Below, piece after piece: positions 1 through 8,399 of a stretch of DNA of 64,000 bases (position 1 is its first letter; each line of letters begins with the position of its first letter). Origin of the DNA: Cryobacterium sp. CG_9.6. GTDB taxonomy: Bacteria; Actinomycetota; Actinomycetes; Actinomycetales; Microbacteriaceae. The notes beneath the pieces were generated by a model. It had not been told where the DNA came from. It did no database searches and was given only the letters and a program-made list of their open reading frames with translations. The translations under genes and the position numbers were made by a program. The stretch lies in NCBI RefSeq assembly GCF_029893365.1, contig NZ_JARXUZ010000001.1, positions 1,736,001-1,800,000 of the forward strand. Reading direction: 5' to 3'.

Positions 1-678
1 AGATTTTGTGATGCCACCGGGGAACCGGTGCCACCCGGCGGAGGCGGACTTGCTGCCATCGTTTCGATCGATGTGTCCGAGCTTCACCCCCGTGCCCGAG
101 CCGTCCGCTGGCGCGTGGCGGTCGACGTGAACAACCCGCCCTGCGGTCCCCGCGGGGCCGCCGCGGTGTTCGGCCCGCAGAAAGGTGCCGACCCACACGA
201 CATCGAGGCGCTCGATGCCGGCCTCGCCAATTTGGCCGCGGTCGTGCGCTCCGCCACCGGCGAAGACATGCGTGACCGGGCTGGGGCCGGAGCCGCGGGC
301 GGTATGCCCGTCACCCTCGTACCGCTCCTCGGCGCCGAGATGGTGCCCGGGTCAACACTGGTAGCGGATGCCGTGGGTCTGGACGCCCTGCTGGCAACCG
401 CCGACCTCGTCCTGACCGGAGAGGGCAGTTTCGACAGCCAATCCCTCGGCGGCAAGGTTGCCGTTGCCGTTGCCCACCGCGCCCCGGAGGGCTGCCCGGT
501 GGTGGTCATTGCCGGTCGGGTCGCGCTCTCGGCTGCCGAGACCCGGGCAGCCGGTATCACCGCTGCCCTGTCGATTGCCGGTGGCCCCGCCACCCTTGCT
601 GAACTCCAACGACACGCGAGCGAACGGGTGCGCGACACCACCGCCCACGCCGTCGCCCTGATCTGTCCCCAACACTGA
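1..678 (+). CDS. glycerate kinase, C-terminal part (cut by window start)
   Basis: The reading frame is open from the first base and ends with TGA, giving about 225 residues of a type I glycerate kinase (glycerate to phosphoglycerate with ATP). The sequence shows the glycine-rich stretch PPGGGG, the conserved VDVNNPPCGPRGAA segment and the family hallmark DLVLTGEGSFDSQSLGGK near the C-terminus. Family members are about 370-380 residues, so some 150 residues lie upstream. The neighbouring GntP-type permease and the downstream ureide cluster, which yields glyoxylate, suggest use in the glyoxylate-tartronate semialdehyde-glycerate route. That role is inferred. The substrate could also be external glycerate. 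Confidence 0.93.
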   Translation, partial: RFCDATGEPVPPGGGGLAAIVSIDVSELHPRARAVRWRVAVDVNNPPCGPRGAAAVFGPQKGADPHDIEALDAGLANLAAVVRSATGEDMRDRAGAGAAGGMPVTLVPLLGAEMVPGSTLVADAVGLDALLATADLVLTGEGSFDSQSLGGKVAVAVAHRAPEGCPVVVIAGRVALSAAETRAAGITAALSIAGGPATLAELQRHASERVRDTTAHAVALICPQH

Positions 679-714
679 CCTTTAACCAACACTCACCTCT
701 AACCAACACTGACC
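669..714 (+). repeat. 17-bp tandem repeat at the glycerate kinase stop
   Basis: Units of the form CCAACACTSACC plus a 5-base tail begin at 669, 686 and 703, a 17-bp period. The first copy contains the TGA stop of the kinase gene. One of several short tandem duplications at gene edges in this window. Confidence 0.8.
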
Positions 715-766
715 CGCACCGCCGTTTTTGCCACACCGTTCCGTCTGCAACTGAAAGGCTCTCTCA

Positions 767-2131
767 ATGCTGAGCATTGCCATCCTGGTGACCCTCGTGG
801 CCGCCATCGTCTTCGCCACGGCGAAACTCAAGATCAATCCGTTCCTGGCTCTGCTGGGTGCGGCACTCGTGGGCGGGTTTGCCTTCCGGCTGCCGGTTGA
901 CACGATCGCACCCACCATGACCACGGCGTTCGGCGCCACCCTCGGTAACATCGGGCTCATTATTCTGTTCGGCACGATCATCGGTGTCATTCTGGAACGC
1001 ACCGGTTCTGCCATCGCCATGGCCGAAGCGTTGATTCGGCTGTTGGGCACCCGGTTTCCGACCCTGACCATGAGCATCATCGGGTTCATTGTGTCCATCC
1101 CGGTGTTCTGTGACTCGGGTTTCGTCATTCTCAACTCCCTCAAGAAGGCCATTGCCGCGCGCACCCAGGTGTCGCTGGTGGCCATGACCATCGCACTGAT
1201 GACCGGCCTGTATGCCACCCACGTGTTCGTCCCGCCGACACCCGGACCGCTCGCGGCGGCTGGCAACCTGAATATCATCGACCAGCTGGGGCTCATCATC
1301 GGGTTCGGGTTGATCGCTGCCCTGGTGTCGGCCGCGGCCGGACTGCTGTGGGCCAATCGCTTTCTGAAGAAAGACATCCAGCTGCTGCCCGAGCCTGCGG
1401 GGGAGGAGAACGACCTCAGCCGGGAATACGACCAGTTACGTTCCGGCTACGGCACACTTCCCAACGCCTTCCTAGCCTTTCTCCCCATTTTGGCCCCGAT
1501 CGTTCTGATCTGTATCGCGTCCATTGCAAAGCTTCCCGCCGCTCCATTCGGTGACTCGGGACTCTTCATCGCCATTGTCTTCCTGGGCACGCCCGTCATC
1601 GCCCTGATGGTCGGCCTTGTGGCCGCTCTGTTTTTGCTCCGCGGTGCGAACAAACTCACCACGTTTGGGGACAACGTGAACGAAGGCATCCGTATCTCGG
1701 CACCGATCCTCCTGATCACGGCGTCGGGAGCGGCGTTCGGGTCGATCCTGGCCGCATCCGACCTCACCGACTACCTCGGTAGCACGTTGTCGACTCTCGG
1801 TCTCGGACTCGTGGTGCCGTTCGTTATCTCCGCCGCTCTCAAGACCGCGCAGGGATCCTCCACCGTGGCCATGGTCACGACCTCGGTGCTGCTGCTCCCG
1901 CTACTCCCGGCGCTGGGGCTTGATTCGGACATGGGCCGGGTGCTCTCCGTTCTGGCCATCGGAGCCGGTGCCATGGTTGTCTCGCACGCCAATGACAGTT
2001 TCTTCTGGGTGGTATCGCAGCTCAGTCGCATTCCCGTCGCCACGGCCTATCGCACACTCACCCCGGCCACCGCCATTCAGGGCGTTGCCGGGTTCGCCGC
2101 GGTCTGGGTAATGGGACTCATTGTCCTGTAG
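767..2131 (+). CDS. GntP-family proton symporter (gluconate/glycerate permease)
   Basis: This 454-residue protein is hydrophobic throughout, with about 12 predicted membrane segments, and belongs to the GntP family of sugar-acid:proton symporters. Visible family motifs are IPVFCDSGFVIL (near residue 110) and HVFVPPTPGPLAAAG, plus a C-terminal SHANDSFFWVVSQ stretch. The ATG is preceded by AAAGG at suitable distance. It follows the glycerate kinase gene by 88 bases, so the two are probably one operon and the natural substrate may be D-glycerate rather than gluconate. That is inference from context, because sequence alone does not fix GntP substrates. Confidence 0.93.
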   Translation: MLSIAILVTLVAAIVFATAKLKINPFLALLGAALVGGFAFRLPVDTIAPTMTTAFGATLGNIGLIILFGTIIGVILERTGSAIAMAEALIRLLGTRFPTLTMSIIGFIVSIPVFCDSGFVILNSLKKAIAARTQVSLVAMTIALMTGLYATHVFVPPTPGPLAAAGNLNIIDQLGLIIGFGLIAALVSAAAGLLWANRFLKKDIQLLPEPAGEENDLSREYDQLRSGYGTLPNAFLAFLPILAPIVLICIASIAKLPAAPFGDSGLFIAIVFLGTPVIALMVGLVAALFLLRGANKLTTFGDNVNEGIRISAPILLITASGAAFGSILAASDLTDYLGSTLSTLGLGLVVPFVISAALKTAQGSSTVAMVTTSVLLLPLLPALGLDSDMGRVLSVLAIGAGAMVVSHANDSFFWVVSQLSRIPVATAYRTLTPATAIQGVAGFAAVWVMGLIVL

Positions 2132-2183
2132 CGCGGCGCGCCAGGAGGGCCGTTCCGCATTTCTGATTTAGGGCAGACAGGCA

Positions 2184-2195
2184 TAGTGTTAAACA
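2184..2195 (+). promoter_or_regulatory. candidate leaderless promoter of moaA
   Basis: TAGTGT (2184-2189) matches the actinobacterial -10 consensus TANNNT and is followed by exactly six bases and the moaA ATG. That places the transcription start at or next to the A of ATG. No Shine-Dalgarno sequence precedes the start, which fits a leaderless mRNA. No clear -35 box was seen. Confidence 0.45.
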
Positions 2196-3314
2196 ATGAC
2201 TGGTGCCGAAATCCCCGCAGTCCCGCAGCGCTTCTACAACCTTCTTTCTGACATACCCCCCGTAGGGGAGGCACCCACCGGATTACTGACGGACCACCGT
2301 GATCGACCGCTGCAGGATCTGCGGCTCTCGGTCACGGACCGGTGTAATTTCCGCTGTGTGTACTGTATGCCCAAGGAAATCTTCGGCAAGGACTTTGCGT
2401 TCATGGAGCGCGACGAACTCATGACCTTCGAAGAGATGACCCGTCTGGCGCGGATTTCCATCGCGCACGGCGTGGAGAAGATTCGCCTCACGGGTGGCGA
2501 GCCCCTGCTGCGCCGGGGGCTGGAAGAACTGGTGGGGATGCTCGCCGCGCTTCGCACCCCCGACGGGCGTGAGATTGATATTGCCCTCACCACGAACGGC
2601 TCGGCCCTGGCCACGAAGGCCCAGGCGCTCAAGGATGCCGGTCTCAAGCGCGTGACGGTGTCCTTGGACTCGCTGGATAACGCCACCTTCCAAGCCATGA
2701 ATGACGTCAAGTTTCCGGTTTCGAAGGTGCTGCACGGAATCGATGTGGCCCACGAGGTGGGACTCGGGCCGATCAAGATCAACATGGTGATGCAACGCGG
2801 CAAGAACGACCAGGACATTGTGGCGATGGCGCGCCATTTCAAGGACACACCCTACATTTTGCGCTTCATCGAGTTCATGGACGTGGGCACGAGCAACGGC
2901 TGGGAAATGGGCGCTGTGGTGCCCTCGGCCGACGTTGTGGCTCGCATTCATGCCGAGCTGCCGCTCGAAGAGGTTGCGCCCAATTACAACGGTGAAACCA
3001 GTCAGCGCTGGCGTTACCGTGACGGTGGCGGCGAGATCGGCGTGATCTCCAGCGTCACACAGTCCTTCTGTCACTCCTGCTCTCGAGCGCGGATATCCAC
3101 GGACGGCAAGCTGTTCACCTGCCTGTTCGCCACCGAGGGCCACGACCTGCGCGCGCTGATGCGCAACGGTTGCACTGACGAGCAGCTCTCCACCGTGATG
3201 GCGCACATTTGGCGTGAGCGCACGGACCGCTACTCCGAGCTGCGCAGTTCTAAGACCCGTGAGCTGCGGGCATCCGGTAAGAAGAAAATCGAAATGTCAT
3301 ACATTGGTGGTTAG
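2196..3314 (+). CDS. moaA: GTP 3',8-cyclase MoaA (molybdopterin biosynthesis)
   Basis: Radical-SAM enzyme of 372 residues that starts molybdenum cofactor synthesis by rearranging GTP to 3',8-cyclo-7,8-dihydro-GTP. The N-terminal cluster motif [15 protein letters not shown] supplies Cys50, Cys54 and Cys57. The second cluster uses Cys292, Cys295 and Cys309 in the [19 protein letters not shown] segment. The protein ends MSYIGG, the Gly-Gly tail needed for activity in this family. It sits three bases upstream of fdhD and near two molybdoenzyme systems (the YdeP-type oxidoreductase and xanthine dehydrogenase), so it supplies their cofactor. Other moa/moe genes are not in the window. Confidence 0.97.
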   Translation: MTGAEIPAVPQRFYNLLSDIPPVGEAPTGLLTDHRDRPLQDLRLSVTDRCNFRCVYCMPKEIFGKDFAFMERDELMTFEEMTRLARISIAHGVEKIRLTGGEPLLRRGLEELVGMLAALRTPDGREIDIALTTNGSALATKAQALKDAGLKRVTVSLDSLDNATFQAMNDVKFPVSKVLHGIDVAHEVGLGPIKINMVMQRGKNDQDIVAMARHFKDTPYILRFIEFMDVGTSNGWEMGAVVPSADVVARIHAELPLEEVAPNYNGETSQRWRYRDGGGEIGVISSVTQSFCHSCSRARISTDGKLFTCLFATEGHDLRALMRNGCTDEQLSTVMAHIWRERTDRYSELRSSKTRELRASGKKKIEMSYIGG

Positions 3315-3317
3315 ATA

Positions 3318-4193
3318 ATGGGCAGAATTACAGCTCGACGCAAAATTGTTCGCATGACGGTAGGCGCGCACCCGATAGCCGGGGAAGATTTTCTCGCGGT
3401 CGAGGAACCGCTCGAGATGCGGGTGAACGGCCGCTCGCTTGCCGTCACGATGCGCACTCCCGGCAACGATTTCGACCTTGCGGCCGGTTTCCTGGTGTCC
3501 GAGGGCATCATTACGCGCGGTGCCCACTTCAGCAGTGCCCGGTACTGCGCCGGCGCAACCGTCGACGGTGAGAACACCTACAACGTCATGGACGTCACTC
3601 TGGCGGACGGCGTCAACCCGCCCGACCCGAGCCTCGAGAGGTCCTTCATCACGACCAGCTCGTGTGGGCTGTGCGGCAAGGCGAGCATTGACGCCGTACG
3701 CACCAAATCCCTCTACGACGTGGCAGCGGATGCCCTCCGCGTCGACGCGGAAATGCTCACCACCTTCCCGAACCTGCTGCGTGCCGGGCAGGACGTCTTC
3801 CAGAAGACGGGTGGCCTGCATGCCGCTGCCCTGTTCGACGGAACGACCGGCGAGATGCTTGTGCTGCGTGAAGACGTGGGCCGGCACAACGCCGTCGACA
3901 AGGTGATCGGCTGGGCCGTGAAGGAAGAGCGCCTCCCGCTGACCGGAACCGTGCTCATGGTTTCCAGCCGCGCGAGCTTCGAACTCGCGCAGAAGGCACT
4001 GATGGCCGGCATTCCCGTGCTCGCGGCCGTGTCAGCGCCGTCGTCCCTCGCCGCCGAGTTTGCGGCCGAGGTGGGCATGACTCTCGTCGGGTTCCTCCGC
4101 GGCTCGTCCATGGTGATCTACGCGGGCGATCAGCGCATCACGGAGACCCTGCCAGCAGAGACCCTGCCGGTGGAGAACGCGGTCACCGTCTAG
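3318..4193 (+). CDS. fdhD: FdhD, sulfurtransferase for formate dehydrogenase
   Basis: FdhD passes sulfur from a cysteine desulfurase to the bis-MGD cofactor of formate dehydrogenases. The 291-residue protein carries the essential TTSSCGLCGKASID motif (Cys116, Cys119) and the conserved ARYCAGATVDGENTYNVMD and LREDVGRHNAVDKVIGW stretches. It begins three bases after the moaA stop, so the two form an operon, and it converges on the YdeP-type oxidoreductase gene, its likely client. The C-terminus contains a 15-bp tandem duplication (4143-4172) giving TETLPAETLP. A perfect bidirectional terminator follows. Confidence 0.96.
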   Translation: MGRITARRKIVRMTVGAHPIAGEDFLAVEEPLEMRVNGRSLAVTMRTPGNDFDLAAGFLVSEGIITRGAHFSSARYCAGATVDGENTYNVMDVTLADGVNPPDPSLERSFITTSSCGLCGKASIDAVRTKSLYDVAADALRVDAEMLTTFPNLLRAGQDVFQKTGGLHAAALFDGTTGEMLVLREDVGRHNAVDKVIGWAVKEERLPLTGTVLMVSSRASFELAQKALMAGIPVLAAVSAPSSLAAEFAAEVGMTLVGFLRGSSMVIYAGDQRITETLPAETLPVENAVTV

Positions 4194-4225
4194 AACATCA
4201 GCTCGCACTGAACTGAACAAAACAA

Positions 4226-4262
4226 AACAGCCCGGCACCGCTGCATGCGGTGCCGGGCTGTT
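4226..4262. terminator. bidirectional intrinsic terminator between fdhD and the oxidoreductase gene
   Basis: A perfect 16-bp stem (4226-4241 with 4247-4262, core CAGCCCGGCACCGC) closes a 5-base loop. It lies between two convergent genes, ends in TT on the + strand, and is preceded by an A-rich run that would read as T-rich on the other strand. Confidence 0.88.
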
Positions 4263-4280
4263 CTGTGAGTGCTGAGCAGA

Positions 4281-6593
4281 TTAGCCGACCGGCACGGCCT
4301 CTTCGGCACGGGCCACGAACCGAACCGCCATGGCCTTGTAGCCGGGGGTGTTCGACTCGCGTGCGACGAGCTCGCGGTGCATCAGGGCATTGGCTTCCGG
4401 GAAGTACGCGGCGGCACATCCGCGCGGCGTCGGGTAGACCACCAGGCGGAAGTTGTCAGCGCGTCGTTCTTCGCCCTGGAACGTGCTGATCACGTCGACC
4501 TGGTCGCGGTCCTGGAAGCCCAGCTCCACAACGTCCTCGGCGTTGATGAGGATCACGCGACGACCACCTGAGATACCACGGTAGCGGTCGTCGAGACCGT
4601 AGAACGTGGTGTTGTACTGGTCGTGGCTACGCATGGTCTGAAGGATGAGGTGACCGGCCGGAGGCGTGAGGTACTCGAGCGGGCTCACGGTGAAGCGGGC
4701 CAGACCAATGTCGGTCTTGAAGCTGCGGGTATCGCGGGGCGGGTTGGGCAGCACGAAGCCGTTCTTGGTCTTCAGACGCGCGTTGAAGTCCTCGAAACCG
4801 GGCAGCACTCGCGAGATGTGGTCGCGGATCAGGTCGTAATCCTCGGCCATTTCGCGCCAATCCACGGGGTGGTCCTCGCCGAGCGTGGCACTGGCCATGC
4901 GGGCAATGATCACGGGCTCGGCGAGCATGTGCTCCGAGACCGGATCCAGACGGCCCTGGGTGGTGCGAACGACCGACATGGAGTCTTCGACCGAGAGAAC
5001 CTGACGGCCAGACGGGTGCTTGTCGTCGGTGTCTGTGCGGCCGAGTGTGGGCAAAATGAGCGAGATCTGACCGTGGCAGACGTGGGACCGGTTGGGCTTG
5101 GTGGAGACGTGAACCGTGAGGCCCACGCGCTTCATGGCCGCTTCGAGTAGCACGGTGTCTGAACAGGCCAGGGCGAAGTTGCCACCCATGGAGACGAAGA
5201 CATCGACGTCGTTATTTTCGAACGCCGTCACGGTGTCAACCGAGTCGAGACCGTGCACGCGGGGACTTTCGATGCCGAATTCCTTGTCGAGCGCGGCGAG
5301 CATCCACTCTTTCGGCTTCTCCCACACACCCATGGTGCGGTCACCCTGCACGTTGGAGTGGCCACGCACGGGGCACGCGCCGGCACCGGGCTTGCCGAAG
5401 TTTCCCTGCAGCAGGAGCAGGTTGATGATCTCCTTGAGGGTGTTGACCGAGTGCGGCTGCTGCGTGAGACCGAGTGCCCAGCAGATGATGGTGGCCTTGG
5501 ACTTGATCATCATGTCGGCGACGGTGGAAATCTGCGCGCGATCGAGGCCGGTTGCAGCTTCCGTCTCGGCCCAGTCGATGGTCTTGCGGGCGGCACGGTA
5601 CGCGTCGATTCCGTCGGTGTTCTCCGCGATGAAGGCGAGATCAAGAACAGATCCGGGAACGCGCTCTTCCGCCTCGAGCAGGAGGTGGCCCAGAGCCTGG
5701 AACAGTGCGAGGTCGGCACCGACCTTGATCTGCAGGAACTCATCGGCGAGGTCAACACCCTTGCCGATGACGCCGGCAGGGGTCTGCGGGTCGCGGAAGT
5801 TGAACAGGCCGGCCTCAGGCAGCGGGTTGACGGCCACGATCTTGCCGCCGTTATCCTTGCATTCCGCCAGGGCAGAGAGCATGCGGGGGTGGTTCGTGCC
5901 GGGGTTCTGACCCACAACGAAGATCAACTCGGCGCGGTGAATGTCTTCGAGCGAGACCGTTCCCTTGCCGATGCCAATCGTGGGGTTCAGGGCTGAACCT
6001 GAGGACTCGTGGCACATGTTCGAGCAGTCGGGAAGGTTGTTTGTGCCGATTGAGCGGGCAAACAGCTGGTAGAGAAAGGCCGACTCGTTCGCCGTGCGGC
6101 CAGAGGTGTAGAACACCGTGCGGTCGGGAACGGTGGCGCGAATCTGCTCACCAATGAGCTCGAACGCGTCGTCCCAGCTGATCTGCGAGTAGTGGGTGTC
6201 GCCGGGGCGAATAACAACCGGATGCGTGATGCGCCCCTGGTTGCCAAGCCAGTACTCGGTTTTGGTCTCGAGCTCGGCGATCGAGTGCTCGGCCCAGAAA
6301 TCGGGCGTCACCGTACGCAGGGTGCTCTCCTCGGCGACGGCCTTGGCACCGTTCTCGCAGAACTCCGCAGTCTTGCGGTGGCCCTGAGATTCCGGCCAGG
6401 CGCAGCCGGGGCAGTCGGTACCGTCGCGCTGGTTGAGTCGCAGCAGCGACTTTGCCGTGCGTGCGATCCCGGCCTGGGCAAATCCGCGGTCGAGAGCCAC
6501 CATCACGGCTTTCACACCGGCTGCGTGAGTCTTGGGCTCCTTCACGATCAGGTTGTCTTCGTTGATGTCTTCGATCGGTGCGCCACGTGTCAT
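4281..6593 (-). CDS. FdhF/YdeP-family molybdopterin oxidoreductase
   Basis: A 770-residue bis-MGD oxidoreductase of the FdhF/YdeP group (formate dehydrogenase alpha-like). It has CPGCAWPE near the N-terminus (Cys61, Cys64) instead of the full four-cysteine [4Fe-4S] motif of classical formate dehydrogenases. The DCSNMCHESSGSA segment places Cys194 at the position held by selenocysteine or cysteine in FdhF. The molybdopterin dinucleotide domain is at the C-terminus (QYNTTFYGLDDRYRGISGGR). I chose ATG 6593 because AAAGGGAGGA lies 8 bases upstream; an ATG at 6632 would add 13 residues behind a weaker site. The moaA-fdhD operon next door and the divergent oxalate/formate-type transporter suggest formate or a small acid as substrate, but YdeP-type enzymes are poorly characterised. 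Confidence 0.9.
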   Translation of the reverse strand: MTRGAPIEDINEDNLIVKEPKTHAAGVKAVMVALDRGFAQAGIARTAKSLLRLNQRDGTDCPGCAWPESQGHRKTAEFCENGAKAVAEESTLRTVTPDFWAEHSIAELETKTEYWLGNQGRITHPVVIRPGDTHYSQISWDDAFELIGEQIRATVPDRTVFYTSGRTANESAFLYQLFARSIGTNNLPDCSNMCHESSGSALNPTIGIGKGTVSLEDIHRAELIFVVGQNPGTNHPRMLSALAECKDNGGKIVAVNPLPEAGLFNFRDPQTPAGVIGKGVDLADEFLQIKVGADLALFQALGHLLLEAEERVPGSVLDLAFIAENTDGIDAYRAARKTIDWAETEAATGLDRAQISTVADMMIKSKATIICWALGLTQQPHSVNTLKEIINLLLLQGNFGKPGAGACPVRGHSNVQGDRTMGVWEKPKEWMLAALDKEFGIESPRVHGLDSVDTVTAFENNDVDVFVSMGGNFALACSDTVLLEAAMKRVGLTVHVSTKPNRSHVCHGQISLILPTLGRTDTDDKHPSGRQVLSVEDSMSVVRTTQGRLDPVSEHMLAEPVIIARMASATLGEDHPVDWREMAEDYDLIRDHISRVLPGFEDFNARLKTKNGFVLPNPPRDTRSFKTDIGLARFTVSPLEYLTPPAGHLILQTMRSHDQYNTTFYGLDDRYRGISGGRRVILINAEDVVELGFQDRDQVDVISTFQGEERRADNFRLVVYPTPRGCAAAYFPEANALMHRELVARESNTPGYKAMAVRFVARAEEAVPVG

Positions 6594-6663
6594 GTCTTCT
6601 ATCCTCCCTTTAATCTGGACCGGAAAAGTCATTCCGACCCTTCTGGGGGAGAAAAGTTATCTA

Positions 6664-6689
6664 ATACGTTCGTATAGTCTCAACGAGAC
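6664..6689. promoter_or_regulatory. two adjacent palindromes in the divergent oxidoreductase/transporter promoter
   Basis: ATACGTTCGTAT (6664-6675) is a perfect inverted repeat with a TT spacer, and GTCTCAACGAGAC (6677-6689) is a second one with an AAC spacer. TATAGT (6673-6678) between them could be the -10 box of the transporter gene. The arrangement suggests a shared operator controlling both divergent genes. The regulator is not identifiable from this window. Confidence 0.5.
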
Positions 6690-6733
6690 AGCATCGTGGC
6701 TACGGCAGCTGCGAGCGGCAAGGAAAGTAAGAC

Positions 6734-8128
6734 ATGAGCTGGCTCGATCGAGACCGCACCATCGCCCCACCCGGATTCAACCGTTGGCTCATACCGCCAG
6801 CGGCTTTGGCCGTACATCTCAGCATCGGCCAGGTCTACGCAACCAGCGTGTACAAGACGGCCCTTGTCGAACACTTCGACGCCAGCCTCACGCAGATCGG
6901 TGTGATCTTCTCGATCGCCATCGTGATGCTGGGTCTGTCGGCCGCAATCATGGGGACGTGGGTAGACACCAACGGACCACGCAAGGCCATGTTTGTCTCC
7001 GCGTTGTTCTGGACCGGTGGATTCCTCATTGGCTCGCTTGGAATCTTCACCAATCAGCTGTGGCTCGTCTACCTCGGTTACGGCTTCATCGGCGGGATCG
7101 GCCTCGGAATCGGATATATTTCCCCGGTCTCCACACTTATTAAGTGGTTCCCGGACCGTCCCGGACTGGCAACAGGTATGGCGATCATGGGCTTTGGTGG
7201 CGGAGCGCTCATTGCCAGCCCCCTGTCCATCGCACTCCTCACCGCCTACGACCCCAACTCCGGGACAACCGGATGGATCGCCAGCGGCGACGCGGTGGGA
7301 AAGCTCTTCCTGACGTTTGCCGTTCTGTACCTCGTGTACATGATGTTCGGTGCGTTCACGATCAAGGTACCGGCCGCCGGTTGGCAGCCCGACGGTTACG
7401 ACGCCTCGAAGGTTAAGGTCAAGGCGCTGGTCAGCAGCAACCACGTTTCGGCGAAGAACGCCATTAAGACCCGTCAGTTCTGGCTGATCTGGATCGTGCT
7501 GTTCTGTAACGTGACGGCCGGAATCGGAATCCTGGAGCAGGCTGCTCCGATGATTCAGGACTTCTTCCGCCAGCCGGATGGCACCTCGCTCGTCAGCGTG
7601 GTTGTGGCCGGCGGATTCGTCGGACTGCTGTCGATTGCCAACATGGGTGGCCGCTTTGTGTGGTCGTCCACGTCTGACTTCACCGGACGTAAGAACATCT
7701 ACATGATCTACCTTGGTGTGGGTATGGTGCTCTACTTCGTGCTCGCCCTGTTTGGGTCCTCAACGACAGCGCTGTACGTGGTGCTCGCGTTCGTGATCAT
7801 TTCCTTCTACGGCGGCGGTTTCGCCACGGTGCCCGCTTACCTGCGGGACCTGTTTGGTACCTTCCAGGTTGGCGCCATTCACGGTCGTCTGCTCACGGCG
7901 TGGTCTGCGGCCGGCATTGCTGGTCCGCTGATCGTCAACTCGATTCTCGACGCTCAGGGCACGCCCGGTCAGCTCACTGCCGCTGACTACCAGCCGGCAC
8001 TGCTGACCATGGTGGGCCTGCTCGTGATCGGCTTCCTCGCCAACCTCATGGTGCGCCCCGTCGCGTCGACCTTCCACGAGCCAGTGGTAACCCCGCCGGC
8101 CGTTCGCGAACCTGCACTGGAGTCCTGA
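6734..8128 (+). CDS. OFA-family MFS transporter (oxalate/formate antiporter type)
   Basis: A 464-residue major facilitator with about 12 membrane segments. The family hallmark is GYISPVSTLIKWFPDRPGLA followed by TGMAIMGFGGGALIASPL, typical of the oxalate:formate antiporter (OxlT/OFA) group. An AAGGAAAG site precedes the ATG. It is divergent from the YdeP-type oxidoreductase and shares its promoter region, so a link to formate or another small carboxylate is likely, though OFA members carry varied substrates. A tiny membrane-peptide gene follows with a single intervening base. Confidence 0.9.
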   Translation: MSWLDRDRTIAPPGFNRWLIPPAALAVHLSIGQVYATSVYKTALVEHFDASLTQIGVIFSIAIVMLGLSAAIMGTWVDTNGPRKAMFVSALFWTGGFLIGSLGIFTNQLWLVYLGYGFIGGIGLGIGYISPVSTLIKWFPDRPGLATGMAIMGFGGGALIASPLSIALLTAYDPNSGTTGWIASGDAVGKLFLTFAVLYLVYMMFGAFTIKVPAAGWQPDGYDASKVKVKALVSSNHVSAKNAIKTRQFWLIWIVLFCNVTAGIGILEQAAPMIQDFFRQPDGTSLVSVVVAGGFVGLLSIANMGGRFVWSSTSDFTGRKNIYMIYLGVGMVLYFVLALFGSSTTALYVVLAFVIISFYGGGFATVPAYLRDLFGTFQVGAIHGRLLTAWSAAGIAGPLIVNSILDAQGTPGQLTAADYQPALLTMVGLLVIGFLANLMVRPVASTFHEPVVTPPAVREPALES

Positions 8129-8129
8129 T

Positions 8130-8231
8130 ATGAAAAGCGTAAAACTCTTCCTGGGGTGGGCGCTCGTGGGAGTGCCCCTCGTGTATGGCATCTCACAGAC
8201 CGTCATTAAAGTGACGGCACTGTTTGCCTGA
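8130..8231 (+). CDS. 33-residue membrane peptide, probable small subunit of the OFA transporter
   Basis: This ORF is too short for routine gene finding. It starts one base after the transporter stop (TGATATG) and encodes 33 residues: a short basic start (MKSVKLF), then one hydrophobic helix with GWALVGVPLVYGISQ, then a short tail ending LFA. From memory, peptides of this size and W-x-x-x-G-x-P pattern occur directly downstream of OFA-type transporters and have been named MFS transporter small subunit. The sequence shows position, length and hydrophobicity. The role as a subunit is inferred. Confidence 0.72.
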   Translation: MKSVKLFLGWALVGVPLVYGISQTVIKVTALFA

Positions 8232-8269
8232 CACCGTTCAGCGCCTCCGGGCTAACTGACGGCTTGCTG

Positions 8270-8299
8270 AGAGCCGCGCGCAGACCTGCGCGCGGCTCT
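8270..8299 (+). terminator. intrinsic terminator after the transporter and small-peptide genes
   Basis: A 14-bp perfect inverted repeat AGAGCCGCGCGCAG / CTGCGCGCGGCTCT with a minimal central loop begins 38 bases after the small ORF and is followed by TCGTGTT. Confidence 0.82.
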
Positions 8300-8399
8300 T
8301 CGTGTTATGGCAGGATTTAGGGGGCGGTAACGGCATTGCCATCGCTTAGTGCCAACCCGTCTTCCTCTGCCACATCTACCTGTCGACGGGAGAACCACC

